DNA of 64,000 bases from Pocillopora verrucosa (taxonomy: Eukaryota > Cnidaria > Anthozoa > Scleractinia > Pocilloporidae). The notes under the pieces were generated by a model. That model saw only the letters and a list, made by a program, of their open reading frames with translations, did no database searches and was not told where the DNA came from. The DNA is taken from positions 30,661,830 through 30,725,829 of the forward strand of contig NC_089312.1 of assembly GCF_036669915.1 (NCBI RefSeq), in the 5' to 3' direction. Within the stretch, counting starts at the first letter, position 1. Every line of letters starts with the position of its first letter. The position numbers were made by a program, and so were the translations under genes. Below are positions 21,678 to 33,100 of this stretch, piece by piece.

Positions 21678-24600
21678 AAAGGGAATGAGGGAGCAAGACC
21701 ATCAGCACTGATAAAATGTTTTGCTTTATTTTTCTCCCTTCCTCAGGTATATAAAAATGTCGTCACCTAATCTTAATAACCTGATTATAGTCGGTTGCAT
21801 ACTTGTCTATGTGGCAGGTGTACTGTTCGGCTTAAATAAAGAGCAAGCAAGTTATTTGTGCCAGGTAAATGCGTATAAATGTTGTCTTTCTCATAATAAT
21901 CAACCAGGTCTTGTGTTTGGCCATGGTAAATTGCAATTCATGATTTACCTCAATTTCTTAGACCATGATTTCTGAGCTTCGTATCTTGGACCAGGTCTTT
22001 TTCGTGGAATCGGTTATCGAAGGAATTTCTATAGACGCTTTTCTTAATGGAACAATGAAACTCAGTGTATCTATTGACTGTACCATCTCACATCAGCTAA
22101 GTTGAAGAGAACGTCTGAGAGCTAAGGAAAGATTGTGGAATAAATTTTGTCAAGGAAATAGTAAATAGCAAATAATCAATTTTATTCCCTTCAACCTTTT
22201 CATTCTCAGTTGGAGTTATGGATTGCAATGATTGGATTCAGCCTAGGCTTTGGAGCCATGTTCAGCAAAACCTGGAGAGTTCACGTAATATTTCTTAATA
22301 GTAAAACTACAAAAAGGGTGAGTGTATACTGACCAAACTCTTCAATGGTTTTCTCTTTATCTAGAGTTTTGATTGACTGTAACGTTAGTGATTTCCGGTG
22401 TTTTCTTTGGAAGATAGGTTTTGTAATTGCTCCAGTTATTCTGATTATGATCAAACACCATTTCACCCAACTTCTTTTTACAGGTTACGCATATTTCTGA
22501 AAAAAAAAAGGTAGACAGAGAGACGGACAAAATAAAAGTTTAGATAGGTAGAAAGATAGATGTATAGGTGGAGACATAAATAGATGATAAATTAGTAGTA
22601 AGATGCAACTGTAACATTGCGACATACTCAATTCGAAAGATCCCTAAACGCGATTTTTCTGAATAATTTTCTTTCAGGTTATCATCCGGGACCGTCAGTT
22701 GTTTGGTATGGTTGCAGTTCTTCTCTTGATCGATGTCATAATTCTCGTCACCTGGCAAATTGTCGACCCATTGACAAGTAAAGTAGAAAACTTGACGCTG
22801 CAGGTAAAGAGCAAAACTCTTAATCAAGTTGTGAAATTTTGAACCTAAGGGAAAAGAAAGCTTTCACTCGCCTCTTTTGAGGGATCTCTTCCAACGTGCG
22901 CCCATGCTACCAAAACCTGAAATGACTTGCAAGTCCTGAGGAAACCTAAAAAAATATTTTTAAACTTTGATAGCTAGGTTAGGCTAAGTTGCTCATTCAC
23001 CTTCATCGAAACATCCACAGTCGCTACACTACATTTCGCCGCGAAGCTTACGTGTCAAAGTTAAAGGAAATGAAGGCATGTGACCAGGATGGCGAAAGCC
23101 TTTGCAATTCCAAAAACCTAAGTTAAAGTTACTTCCCACCTTCGCGGATGTCCTTCGGCAAAAAAATTCTTACGCGCGCTTGTTTCACTAAAATCCCACA
23201 AAACTGTAAGTTCATTAGAAGAAAGCTTACTAACTGCAGTTTACAATAAAAATATAATTTAACCGACCTTTCCTATACGGAAGTGTCAGGAGCCGGTAAG
23301 GCGTGAAACGACCGAAGGTTCTTCTATTGAATTTATCGGGTATTGGATGCACCATATTCACAAGGCATCAATCAACAAAAGTGTGTCACACTTTTTCGAT
23401 ATTCTGATTGGTTGTCTAGATATCGGCATCTAAAGTTGGAGTAGCTAAAAATATGCGAGGCGCGTTGCGTAAAGGGACGGCACGAGACAAATATTTCAAA
23501 TATCAAAATTTCCCGACACACTTTCGTTTGTCATTATTCCTGGAATGTTTTGGTGAAGTTTGACGAAAATCAGACAGATCTATATACCCTATAAATTCGC
23601 CCAAAGTGGTTGTATTCCTTCTCAAATCAAATGTGAGATTTTAGCTCATAAACGTTCGCAAACGACTCGCGCCAAGCCAGCAGATCATTTCGCCCCAAAC
23701 CAACGAGACAACGGGACCTCCTGGCGTCAAAGATGATGGATCAAGATTTCCCGGAAAAAGTAACCCATTGCAGCAGGAACCCATTACCAATACATAAGTA
23801 ATGGGCTCCTGATTTCAGACACCTCTTTTTCTTTTTCGATCGCTCGGTGGAGCGTTGAGGAGGACTACACAATAATGAGCAAAGTTGCCACAGGCGAAGG
23901 CAAAACCCACGGCAAAAATGGAAAAACCGGAAAATGATCTGTGTATATGTACGACACATTTTGGTTTGACGACGACTTCTTTGTTTGAAGTCTGGACGCC
24001 AGCGTGGAGCTCAGCCAGCACTAGTCGCTTTTACAAAGGAATTTTTTTCTTTTCTTGACAGAATGGTACTCTTTCTTTCTTCTTTGGACCTGTTTTTTTT
24101 TTCTTTCTTTACCAAGGACTTTTTTCCAGTTTTTGATTTTTCCATAATCAAAGAGCTTCCACATGTGAATTTTGTAAAGTGCGCGATGTAGACGAAGTAA
24201 ACAAAATATGGAAATAACGTGAAAATTAAGCCTCAACATAAGCGATTGCCGCGAAAATTCTCCCGAGGGATTCGCTCAGGTCCGAGATTATCACACCTTT
24301 CTGATTTAATAACTTACTTGAAAAAACGTTTTTCTAAATAACTCGGTTGTTTTGAAAGATTTCAGAAACTTTTTTTATGGAAACGTAAGGTTAGATGTTT
24401 GAATTCAGTTTAGTCAAATAAAACAAAAATCGCTTTTTTCGGCCTCTAAGGGTGGGGGGTAAATTTAAGGCTATATAGGTGCTAAATTAATTGTGGGGAA
24501 ATTGTACCAAATGCTGTAGGAAAGTGCTCAATACACGTGAGTGTAGAGCGAAATACAGTTCAATTTTGAACTGTAGGTGCTAAATTATATATTTTCTGCC

Positions 24601-26381
24601 AGACTGGAATGTAAAGACTTATTAAAGTTTTGTATTTTTGGAAAATCTAAGACTGTAGTAGTGCACACTGGTCTTCTCTAAGTCTTCATATGCTAAAAAT
24701 ACATTTTGGCTTCAGTACCTTGGATTATTTTCAAATAAGTTCCTTATTTTTTCCATAGGTAACACTGGAAGATGACACTGGCATTCAACCGTATATAACC
24801 ATGTGCACCTGCGAGAACATAACGATATGGCTAGCTTGCATATATGTGTTTAAAGGTAATAATCAGAGACTCACAAGGCGTTGATACACGACCGAGCGTA
24901 TTTTGCATTGAATCGTTAATCAAAGGTTACTTGGAGAGTGACCTGTGCTGGTTTGGAGATGATTAGTGTCAGACAGGGGTTCCTAAAAAATCCCATTTTA
25001 AACTCCAGAGGGTATTAGCTTCTACAGTCATACGCAGTAAACACAATATTTTTTTTTCAGAGACCAGACGATTTCCTATCTCTGTCCGTTTCCTCATGGA
25101 AATATTGTTTGATAAAATTAAGTTTAAATAAACTTTTTCGAGTGTTAACGTCAATGCAAATTTGGTTCTAGCGAACAATGTTCATCAGTGATGAGATATG
25201 TGAGTAAGCTGTTCATAAAATGATTCAATAATCTATTAATCACTGGGAGAAGAGCACGGCCCCAAAAATTAAGGACATTGTATCGAACCGGCTAGTACTA
25301 ATTGTTTACTAATCAATGTGACGTTTATCTCATTGCTTTCTATCTTTAGGCCTGCTGTTATTATTTGGAGCCTACTTGGCCTGGGAAACTCGCAAAGTGC
25401 ATATCCTCGCCTTAAATGACAGCAAGCTGATTGGCTTGTCCTTGTATAACGTCATCATTCCTTGTATCCTCGTAATTCCTATTCTTGGTGTTGTTGCTGA
25501 CCAACCTACTATCCACTTTTCCTTGTCATCGTTCCTTACCATCTTCTGTACTTCTTTTACTCTGAGTCTTGTTTTCGTTCCAAAGGTTAGTTTACTGAAC
25601 AATGTTTGAGAACTAAGCTTCAAGTTGTGCCATGAACACGTTTGCTTCTTTAGCCGCTTCGCTCAACTGATAAAAGCATTCCATTAGACACATATATAGG
25701 AAACATCTTTATGGTAAGTTTTCGTGTCGTGTAAGAGCGCGACACAAGCGATGTTAACATAATCGTTAAGGGTTCAGCTATATGTATATCACAGTGATGC
25801 TCAACAAAGCTGGGAAACATTGTACCATTACCATGATAATGATGTTTTAGTTTTAGAATTTGAGACTAAATCACTCGGTTTGTTTATTTTAGATAATGTT
25901 CTTAAGAACCGCGGACGGAAATAGTGTTTCAACTGCCACTAAATCTGCCACTGTCACTGGCTCAACCATAGAAGGTGGACAAATGTCATCAAAGGTAAAA
26001 ACACAATTAACCAAAGTAAATAAATATGTTATTCGCCCGCAAACTATTCCCCTTAATCCTTTTTTTCCGTTCAGGTAAACAGAGTAGACACAAACAATAG
26101 TATCAAGCTTTAAGTCATGTTTAATGCTATCGTGTACCATTTTTAAGATCCAAAAAAATGTTGTTGGTGGAAGCGAAACCATGTACGTACGTGTATTGAA
26201 TGACATAAACGAAACGTACAGAGGATAATATCTGCTTGTATTTGTTCTCCTTTCATTTATTCTAACCAGTTCGGTCCAAAAGAGAAATCTGTTTTTTTAC
26301 TGACAGTGTCGTGCTTTTCAGGTGGAACCATTACATGCTTCTAAGACAAGTGAGGAGAACGCGAGAGAAACAGAAGAATGA
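15420..26381 (+). CDS. GABBR2-like class C G-protein-coupled receptor, copy A (intact)
   Basis: Metabotropic GABA-B-type receptor at the plasma membrane, signalling through G proteins in relatives; the ligand is unproven. Sixteen exons, 760 aa: 15420-15647, 15869-16006, 16330-16602, 16865-16930, 19152-19346, 20012-20248, 20357-20420, 20540-20623, 20979-21129, 21747-21864, 22210-22317, 22678-22803, 24759-24855, 25350-25585, 25893-25994, 26322-26381. Signal peptide at residues 1-21. Venus-flytrap domain at about 25-430 with FLGPGCSKA, SNSSPLL, FRTNPSE, KYVWIL and YGYDAAW. Seven membrane spans near 451-473, 489-507, 519-540, 566-585, 614-637, 655-675 and 681-703. Family hallmarks are KMSSPNLNNLII, GAMFSKTWRVH, WQIVDPL, FLAWETR-like YLAWETRKV, LNDSKLIG and SLVFVPK, closest in style to GABBR2. 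The cytoplasmic tail is only about 57 residues and lacks the coiled coil and the ER-retention motif of vertebrate GABA-B subunits. Intron 7 uses a GC donor. ATG 15420 is preferred over 15402 because only it is conserved in all three copies. Confidence 0.9.
15728..15752. repeat. 25 bp palindrome in intron 1 of copy A
   Basis: Arms of 11 bp (TCAACGAGTTT and AAACTCGTTGA) separated by TTT. It lies 5 bp left of the 135 bp block that is identical between copies A and B, and is absent from copies B and C. Confidence 0.7.
17627..18043. mobile_element. Terminal-inverted-repeat element in intron 4 of copy A
   Basis: The left arm (17627-17679, ATTTGCGAAGCGAAAC then ATGAAAATCTGTAATTTG) is the reverse complement of the right arm 18001-18043, apart from a roughly 10 bp insertion. 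The interior consists of several degenerate units built on GAAATCTGTTAATGATTTGC. The 88-codon open frame inside only translates this repeat. Intron 4 is about 2.2 kb in copy A but about 450 bp in B and C, so this lies within A-specific inserted DNA (roughly 17100-18890), the rest of which I could not classify. Confidence 0.6.
21643..21675. repeat. (AAT)n microsatellite, intron 9 of copy A
   Basis: Eleven units. The same repeat occupies the same intron position in copy B (39519-39550) and is almost gone in copy C, where only two or three units remain near 52806. Confidence 0.9.
23125..24575. mobile_element. Unclassified 1.4 kb insertion in intron 12 of copy A
   Basis: Intron 12 is 1,955 bp in copy A but 544 and 538 bp in B and C. 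Flanking intron sequence (CCAAAAACCTAAGT on the left, GGTGCTAAATTA on the right) is shared, so the additional DNA is an insertion in A or a loss in both others. The insert has purine/pyrimidine-rich runs near 24050-24130 and no recognisable protein or long terminal repeat. A 12 bp sequence (GGTGCTAAATTA) occurs at 24478-24489 and again at 24576-24587, possibly marking a second, nested insertion of about 90 bp. Confidence 0.5.
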
Positions 26382-26406
26382 TTTATCAGCTTGGTGACCA
26401 GAATAT

Positions 26407-26412
26407 AATAAA
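26407..26412 (+). terminator. Poly(A) signal AATAAA of copy A
   Basis: AATAAA 26 bp after the stop codon. Copy B has the same signal at 43467-43472, likewise in the junction block. The related block at 6985-6995 carries TTATAAA instead, so it lacks the exact hexamer. Confidence 0.55.
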
Positions 26413-26821
26413 CATAGATTAACTGCGCTCCGTCAAATGGGATACAATGCACAAAATTCGACTGACTAAACCGTTTTCAGTGAAAATGACAGAACTAGCC
26501 AGACATGAGAAATGCCTAAATAGAATGCTTACACTGCAGTGAAGAGTTAAATCTAATGAAAAAAATAAACCGTGAAAGAAAATTACCATAAAGATTACCT
26601 GTACGTACTGCGATTTCATTATTCACTAATTCAGTCCCTTGAGAATCAAAGATCTTACTGCAACAAATAAAGAAGGTAATAGTCCGATGTATTCTCTGTG
26701 GAAGCAAGTAGATGTGCTTGGTAAAATCGACAAAGGTCAGAATATCCTTGAAAATTCGGCAAGATATTACCATTAACATGTCGATTCCAAGACTTTGAAG
26801 CCCTTTTCTATCCAGTTGAGT

Positions 26822-29800
26822 ATTCTTTACTTTATTACTTTATTGAAATTTGTTACACGTACAGAATAGTATCGGCAACTGGAGAAGAAAACAGGACGAT
26901 GTCCCAATTGATAATCAACCCCAATAAATATTAACAAAATATTAGTAATAATTATAATTGTGAAAGTAGTAATAAGACTAGCAATAATTATCATATGATA
27001 TTATTTACATCCAAGTCAATTTAAGAATAGGTTCATTAACTTACACCCTCACGACTTGGAAGATTATAAGAAACGGTTTTTTCATCGTAAAAATCTAAAA
27101 GCCTCCTTTTAAAAGTATGAAATTAGTCCACGCTTTTAATTTCCCTTGGTAATTTGTTCCAAAGATTGATAGACCTGTAATAAAACGAATGTTTTAAGTA
27201 ATTTTGTTTTGTGTGTGTTATTTGATAATTTAATTCACTCGAATTACGCGTTTTCTGCCGAACTACAGTTTGACGGAAAAAGTCGTGGTGACCCAGCGGA
27301 TCAATGTAGCCTGCTCTAGCGTTATAGATAAGTACTAAGTGTTTCATTTCCCTTCTATATTCTAGTGGTAATAGAGAAAGTTTAATTAACCTATCCCTGT
27401 AGGACATATCCCTTGGATAATTCAAGATAAACTTTGTGGCCCTGCGCCGAACGTTTTCTAACAATAGTTTGTCCTTTGACGTGTAAGGTGACCATAGTTC
27501 ACAAGCGTACTCTAGTTGTGGTCGAACAATTGAGTAGTATAAAAGTTTCTTGATGTCAGGATCATTGATATCTCTACAGACCCTACGAATAAGACCAAGC
27601 GTTCAGTTTGCTTTAGAGGAAATCAGCTTTATATGTTGAGACCATTGAAGAGTATTGGTGACAGTTATGCTCAAATCTTTAATTTCGCTAACTGTTGCCA
27701 GTGGGGACCCGTTAAGGTGGTATTCCCGTTTTGTGGGAGTTTTCTTCCTAGATATATTCAACGCCTTACATTTGGTTATGCTGAGACACATTTCCCAGGT
27801 ATCACTCCAGATTGAGAGCTGCGTTACGTCTTGTTGAAATGAAAATTTATCCGATGGTTTTTCAATTATCTTAAACAGCTTAGAATCGTCTGCAAATATT
27901 GCAACTGTAGAGTCATGTTTAATACATTGAGGAATGTCGTCTATATAGACAAGGAAAAGCAGAGGGCCCAATATTTAGCCCTGCGAAACACCGGACAAGA
28001 CTTGTAACGAGTCGGAATAGGTGCCTTGTAGTGCTACTCGTTGATACCTATCAGAAAGATAGCTCTCAAAACCAGTTTATTTGCTGCCCAGATATTCCGA
28101 ATCGGGATAGCTTATTCAGCAAGGCACAATGAGGGACTTTGTCGAATGCTTTAGCGAAGTCCAAATAAGCTATGTCAATCTCCTTGCCTTTGGCTAGGGC
28201 TTGAATCACTTCGTGATAGACCTGGAGTAACTGAGTAATAGTGGACCTTCCTCTAAGAAAACCATGCTGCAGATGGTAGAGTTGTGGCGAGATGAGGGTA
28301 TAGCAGTGGTTAAAGACACATCTTTCTAGGCATTTGGATATAATGCACAGTAATGAAATTGGGCGGTAGTTTTTGGGTAATGCGGGATCATCGGATTTGT
28401 AGACAGGACATACATTAGCTAATTTCCACATCGGGAAACTTGCCGAGAGACAACGATAGGTTAAACAAACGGCAGACGAGAGAGGCAATTTCAGGTGCAG
28501 TTTCCTTCAGCAATCTACCAGGAATTTTGTCGGGGCCATGTGCTTTGTTTCCATCAATTTCTGCCAGAACTTTAATTACCTCTGAAATTGTAAGGCGAAT
28601 TTCACTTAAATGATGAACCGGTATAGTAGATGGCACTTGGTAAGATTCAGAAGTACCATCGCTAGGACTGAATACTGATTAAAAAAAGGTGTTAAGTAAG
28701 CCTGCTTTCTCTTTGTTGTTCGTGACAAAGCGTTGACCATCCCTCAAGAAACCAGGTGACCGGTTTTGTTTGGTCATAGATTTAACTAAAGATCAGAAGC
28801 GTCTGGTATTGGTGAGAAGCGAATCCTTCAGTTTAGCTGCATATTGCTTTTTCTTCATCTTAACCATTGCTTTAACCTCTCGCGTTAACCTCTAAACCGG
28901 TCGTGGTCTAGAGTACTTCAACGTTTGATAACCACTTTTCTCAATCTTTTTTTTACTTTAATTAGATTCAGAAGTTCGTGGTCAATCCATGGATGCTCAT
29001 TTACATTTCGAGGTTTGCTCGTTGGAATGTGCTGGTTAACAGCCGCGAGGAATATATCAGACCAATTAGTAAGAGAAGCGTTTATGTCGTTTTCCTCAAA
29101 ACACAGGTCCCAGTTGATCAAACTGAGTTAATATTTGAGGCCGATCCATTCAGCTTTCTTGAAATTATATAGTCATCGTTTAATATGTGGTTGGCTTCTG
29201 ATTCGAAGGTCCAAGGAAAATTCAGTAAGTTGGTGATCTGAGTTCAAAATATCCCAAGATCCTTTAAAATTTGAAATCTTGTCTGGAATATTTTTGAGCA
29301 GTAAATCCAAAATATGATCATTCCTGGTTGGGAAATCTATAACTTGCCAAAGAAAATGATCCTCAATTGCCTCAGTAAAGAGGGTGTACATCTGACAATC
29401 GATAGAGGCAGTTACGGTAGCCCAGTCGACGTCTGGTAAGTTGAAATCACCAACAATCAAAATTTGATCAAATTTAGCCCTGGAGGCTTGGTCCAGAAAT
29501 TTCATAAATTCTTTCAAATAGAGATAATCAGAAGAAGGAGGGCGGTAGAAAACTGCCATTAATATCTTTTTCTTGCACGACGGACGAAGCTCGCAAACAA
29601 CAATTTCAGCTGAGGTTTCGAGGCCAGGCCTTCTAACACATGGCACTGTATTACAAACTCCTAACAGGACGCCTCCTCCACGTTTGTTGTTATGCTCAAA
29701 TCTGTCTCTCCTATGAATAGTGAAGTTCATATTGGGCAATATCTCGCAGCTGTTGATGACCGGTGTTAGCCATGTCTCGGTAATAGCCAACACATCCATG

Positions 29801-30112
29801 TTTGTAGCGAGAACTTGTAGCTCGTCGACCTTGTTGACAATGCTTCGAGCGTTCATATAAAGGCAATTGATATTTAGCTGTGGTTTACGGTTTTGACATG
29901 AGTTGTTAATATTGGTCGTTGCTTCTGTGGTAGGATCAGGATTTGGATGGATTAAGCCCACTAATTTAAGCCTTGGTAAATTGAAGGAGCAGCACGAGTT
30001 GTCATAAAACAGTAGGCGGCTGCGGTTAAATGATGTCGTTGCAAACAGCTTTTTAGTTGTATAACGAACATTTCCAAGAACTGAATTTGTCCACAGAAGG
30101 TAATTTCCAGTC
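26822..30112 (-). mobile_element. Broken CR1/Jockey-type LINE (endonuclease plus reverse transcriptase)
   Basis: Minus-strand non-LTR retrotransposon. The APE-type endonuclease lies in 29961-29173: MNARSIVNKVDEL, AITETWL, RGGGVLL, FYRPPSS, VGDFNLPDVDW and SDHQ. The frame extends upstream to about 30040 without a clear start. The linker follows (29121-28918). Reverse transcriptase pieces lie in 28636-28415, 28488-28066 (YRPISLL, GFLRGRST, AYLDFAKAFDKVPH) and 27971-27603 (GPLLFLVYIDDI, IFADDSKLF catalytic pair). The C-terminal part is 27464-27123 with WNKLPREI. Several frame changes, and a stop where the conserved Ser of QGSILGP is expected (about 27976), make it inactive. The 3' end near 26822 has a short AT-rich repeat, and the 5' end is truncated, both usual for LINE insertion. 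Only one open reading frame region is present; ORF1 is missing. Confidence 0.85.
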
Positions 30113-33100
30113 GAAAAATGGCCACTTTAGCCTACGGCATGCGGCGACAGACGCCATTTTGAAAAACGTTGAATAACTCCTAGCTCTTGAGGAACAAGGG
30201 AAAGTTTTGTCCTCTACATGTGAGCACATGTGGGCCTGTTAAAAAAAAGTTTTATTCTAATGAACTAACAGATTGGTCCCCTGGTGAGACCGTCACCATG
30301 ACTCAGAAGATGGGGTATAAGTGGCCTTTATGCAGTTACTCATGAAACGACAATCCAGTTCAGTATTAGTTTTGGCCAGGGTATCGTTAAAATGCGCTAT
30401 TCTAATCGATTATTTCTATGTCTGATTTGACATGCAGGGTGGACTTTTCACCTCTCACCTAATTTTTTTTTTTTTAGATTTTTGCCGTTACCAACATAAC
30501 AGAGGTATGGAAAACATTTTCAAACCACTGAGGGCAGGTACTATTGAATTAAGCATTATAATGAGAAACTCGTCGTTTGTTTTCTAATAGTAACTCATTT
30601 AGAAATATCATACGCATCTTGAGAAAATTTCCATCTTTTAAGGCGGGAAAAAGTTATTCACAATTAGTTGCACCTGGTAACGGCCGGCAACTGTAATACC
30701 TGTTTTACTATGTCTCATCTGGACCTGGGGTCCAAGAATTTTCTGTATATGTGTCATTAAAATGAATGGAAATGGCATATTAGGATAAGCCATTCACTGA
30801 AAAATATCCTAAGCTAGTTGATCATTTCCTATTTCTTTGGCTGTCTTACTTTGTAAGTAGAGTAAGTAATTCCAAATTTTTAATTTAGCACTCTCAACAC
30901 CTCTTTGTTGAAGGTGATTAAAGGTATGAACAACTTGTTCTTTTCATTCTTTGCACTGAATTTATAATCAGTTATTTATATGAACAGCAGGTAGTTCTTT
31001 AGGGCGGTACCTTGAGTACGCCCTTTCTTCTTCAATTTCTCTGTTTATTCTGTTATTACGCAACAATCTTCAAAAGCTATTTTCTCTGAAGATATCTTTT
31101 CAAGTTTAATTCTAATTTAGTCAATATGTTTTCTATAATTTTCATATTACCAATCTTGTTCATGTTTTGCCCAATCTTAACCGCAGCATTATGAAATTTT
31201 TCCGTAGAAAGTCGTTTTGTAGAGAGTCAACATCCCGAAGGTGCATACTTAGTATGCGGGATCTGTTTCGCGTAACTTAACATGATTCGTTAGCTAAGTG
31301 AGAAATAATGACGATGGCCAAAGATTGACAGCCTGAAAACTGTCACCCTTTTAAGCTGGTGACCAACACTTTCCTTGAGAAAGCAGAGCTAGTCCTTTAG
31401 CAAGTAAGTTGTGTTTACTTTTAGGAAAGGAAATAAAGAAGGTATCAACTGCACAGGAAGTGTTACAAAATACCTCTAACAGAAGCGTTAACTCATGAAG
31501 GTGAGTTTTTAAAAGGAGATTGATAAGTCCTTCGAGCTGATTAATCATTTGGGATAAACACCCGGTGAGGAATAAGAAGGTAAAATTTGGCTCACACACA
31601 AGCAGTAGACAAACACAAATTGGAGATACCCGGGGAGAGTTAATTTACGGCAATTTGCGTTTCCGTTTAAGATTTGGCCTTCATTCGTTGTTCTACTAAT
31701 ATTTTCGACGAGTCAAAACTGTGTTTTCAACGTTACCCTCTCCGTTTCATCTAAAAAAGCGGGTCAATTTTGAGAAATACTGTAAAACAAACTAAGGTTC
31801 GATGCAAAATGACTCCGAAACCAGAAAAATAAGTTAGCGACTAGAGACACAGTTAAAATCGTCACGATTTAGCGCACAGGCTTAAAATAACATCTTTCTT
31901 TTCTAAGTATATCATACAAATGACGAACCGTCACGTTGAACATTTCCAGTTATTGACCGGTAGTAATTAAGCACAATGCTTGTTGCACTAGTTTCATTTT
32001 GCGATCGAGTGAGTTTTGAGTAAAGAGCAAACAGATTTGCATCCTTAATACATAATGGATGATTTCAGGATAAAGATTGCCGCATTTAAGAGCCCATTTG
32101 TAGAGCGTCAGGCATTTTAGATCTAAGATATCCGATTGTGGATATTAAATTGCCTTTGTCACAGTATTTGTCTCATATTTTTAGCTTTCCTTCACCAAAT
32201 CAAATTCTCTGCTTTGACGCAATTTCATTAACATGATGCCCTCACCTCCGCCTGTCTCTGTATAATGGCCAAAGCTGGATAATCTCTGTTTAAAGTGATT
32301 GCATTTTCCATTTCCGTATCATTTGTTTCTCAGTTAATTGAAAATACTTCGCTACTTTTCAGCAAAAACTACTTAGTTGAACGGAAATTTGATTCAAAAT
32401 TTCTTAACGAATTTAAGCCACTTGTCCAATAAGGTTTTTAGCAATAAAACTTAATGAACATCATGGTCATTTGCATGTGTGTTTATCTAATCTGAAGTAA
32501 TATTTTCATAACGTGAAATTAAAGAATGAATTTTACACCCCACGTGCGATTAATGTTCCGGCAGGCAACGTAAAAAGCAGCAAGACGCTAGGTGAAACCG
32601 ACCGAGTGTAAGCACGACCCGATCTTGCAGGGCTTTCAATCCCTCATATTTTATATATACTCGTTGGATTTCCTGGTTCAAAATTGAGGTTTATAAAAGT
32701 AAGTTGTTTGGTCAAGTATGTTTAAACTAGCGATTGTTCACTTCAGGAAATCATTTTCTTTCTATGATGGCCTGGTAAAATTAACAATTTCAGATTGCGT
32801 ATGAGTACAAAAATAACCATGCAAGATGTTGTTCTTTTTACATTTTAAAGCTTAAGCTGGATGAAGGAAAGTCAAAAAGGTTCTTTTTCTTAACAATGTT
32901 TTAAAAGCTTGATTGAATTGCGCTTTACTTTGAATATATGAGAAAGGAAGACTTTTAAAGGTTGAAACGGAGCTGTCATTAATACATCCTTTGCGAAAAT
33001 CAATATCTTTTAAAGAAAACGCGGATCGCTTTTTTTCCTAAGAGACGTCATCAAAAACTCCTGCCTCTCATTACACGCTCTGCTTAAATTTGTCTTCATG

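Larger units (their letters stand above)
6971..26388 (+). repeat. Tandem segmental duplication, unit A
   Basis: About 19.4 kb unit: a left block at 6971-7390, upstream DNA and receptor copy A. The left block (landmarks: TAAACACAGATTTACCGCAC near 6987 and TAGAATGCCTACACTGCAG near 7091) is related to the DNA immediately after the stop codons of copies A and B. Unit A is longer than B and C because of insertions in introns 4 and 12 and extra upstream DNA at 7391-9090. Boundaries are estimated by eye to within tens of bases. Confidence 0.75.

Noticed and set aside
25653..25715. Possible extra exon after FVPK in copy A (ends in a GTAAGT-like donor)
   Set aside because: Skipping it gives the FVPK-IMFLRT junction in the same frame in all copies, comparable to known GABA-B receptors; the segment is disrupted by the SINE in C and not conserved in B.
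27633..27837. Plus-strand frames within the LINE
   Set aside because: Antisense shadows of the reverse transcriptase on the minus strand.
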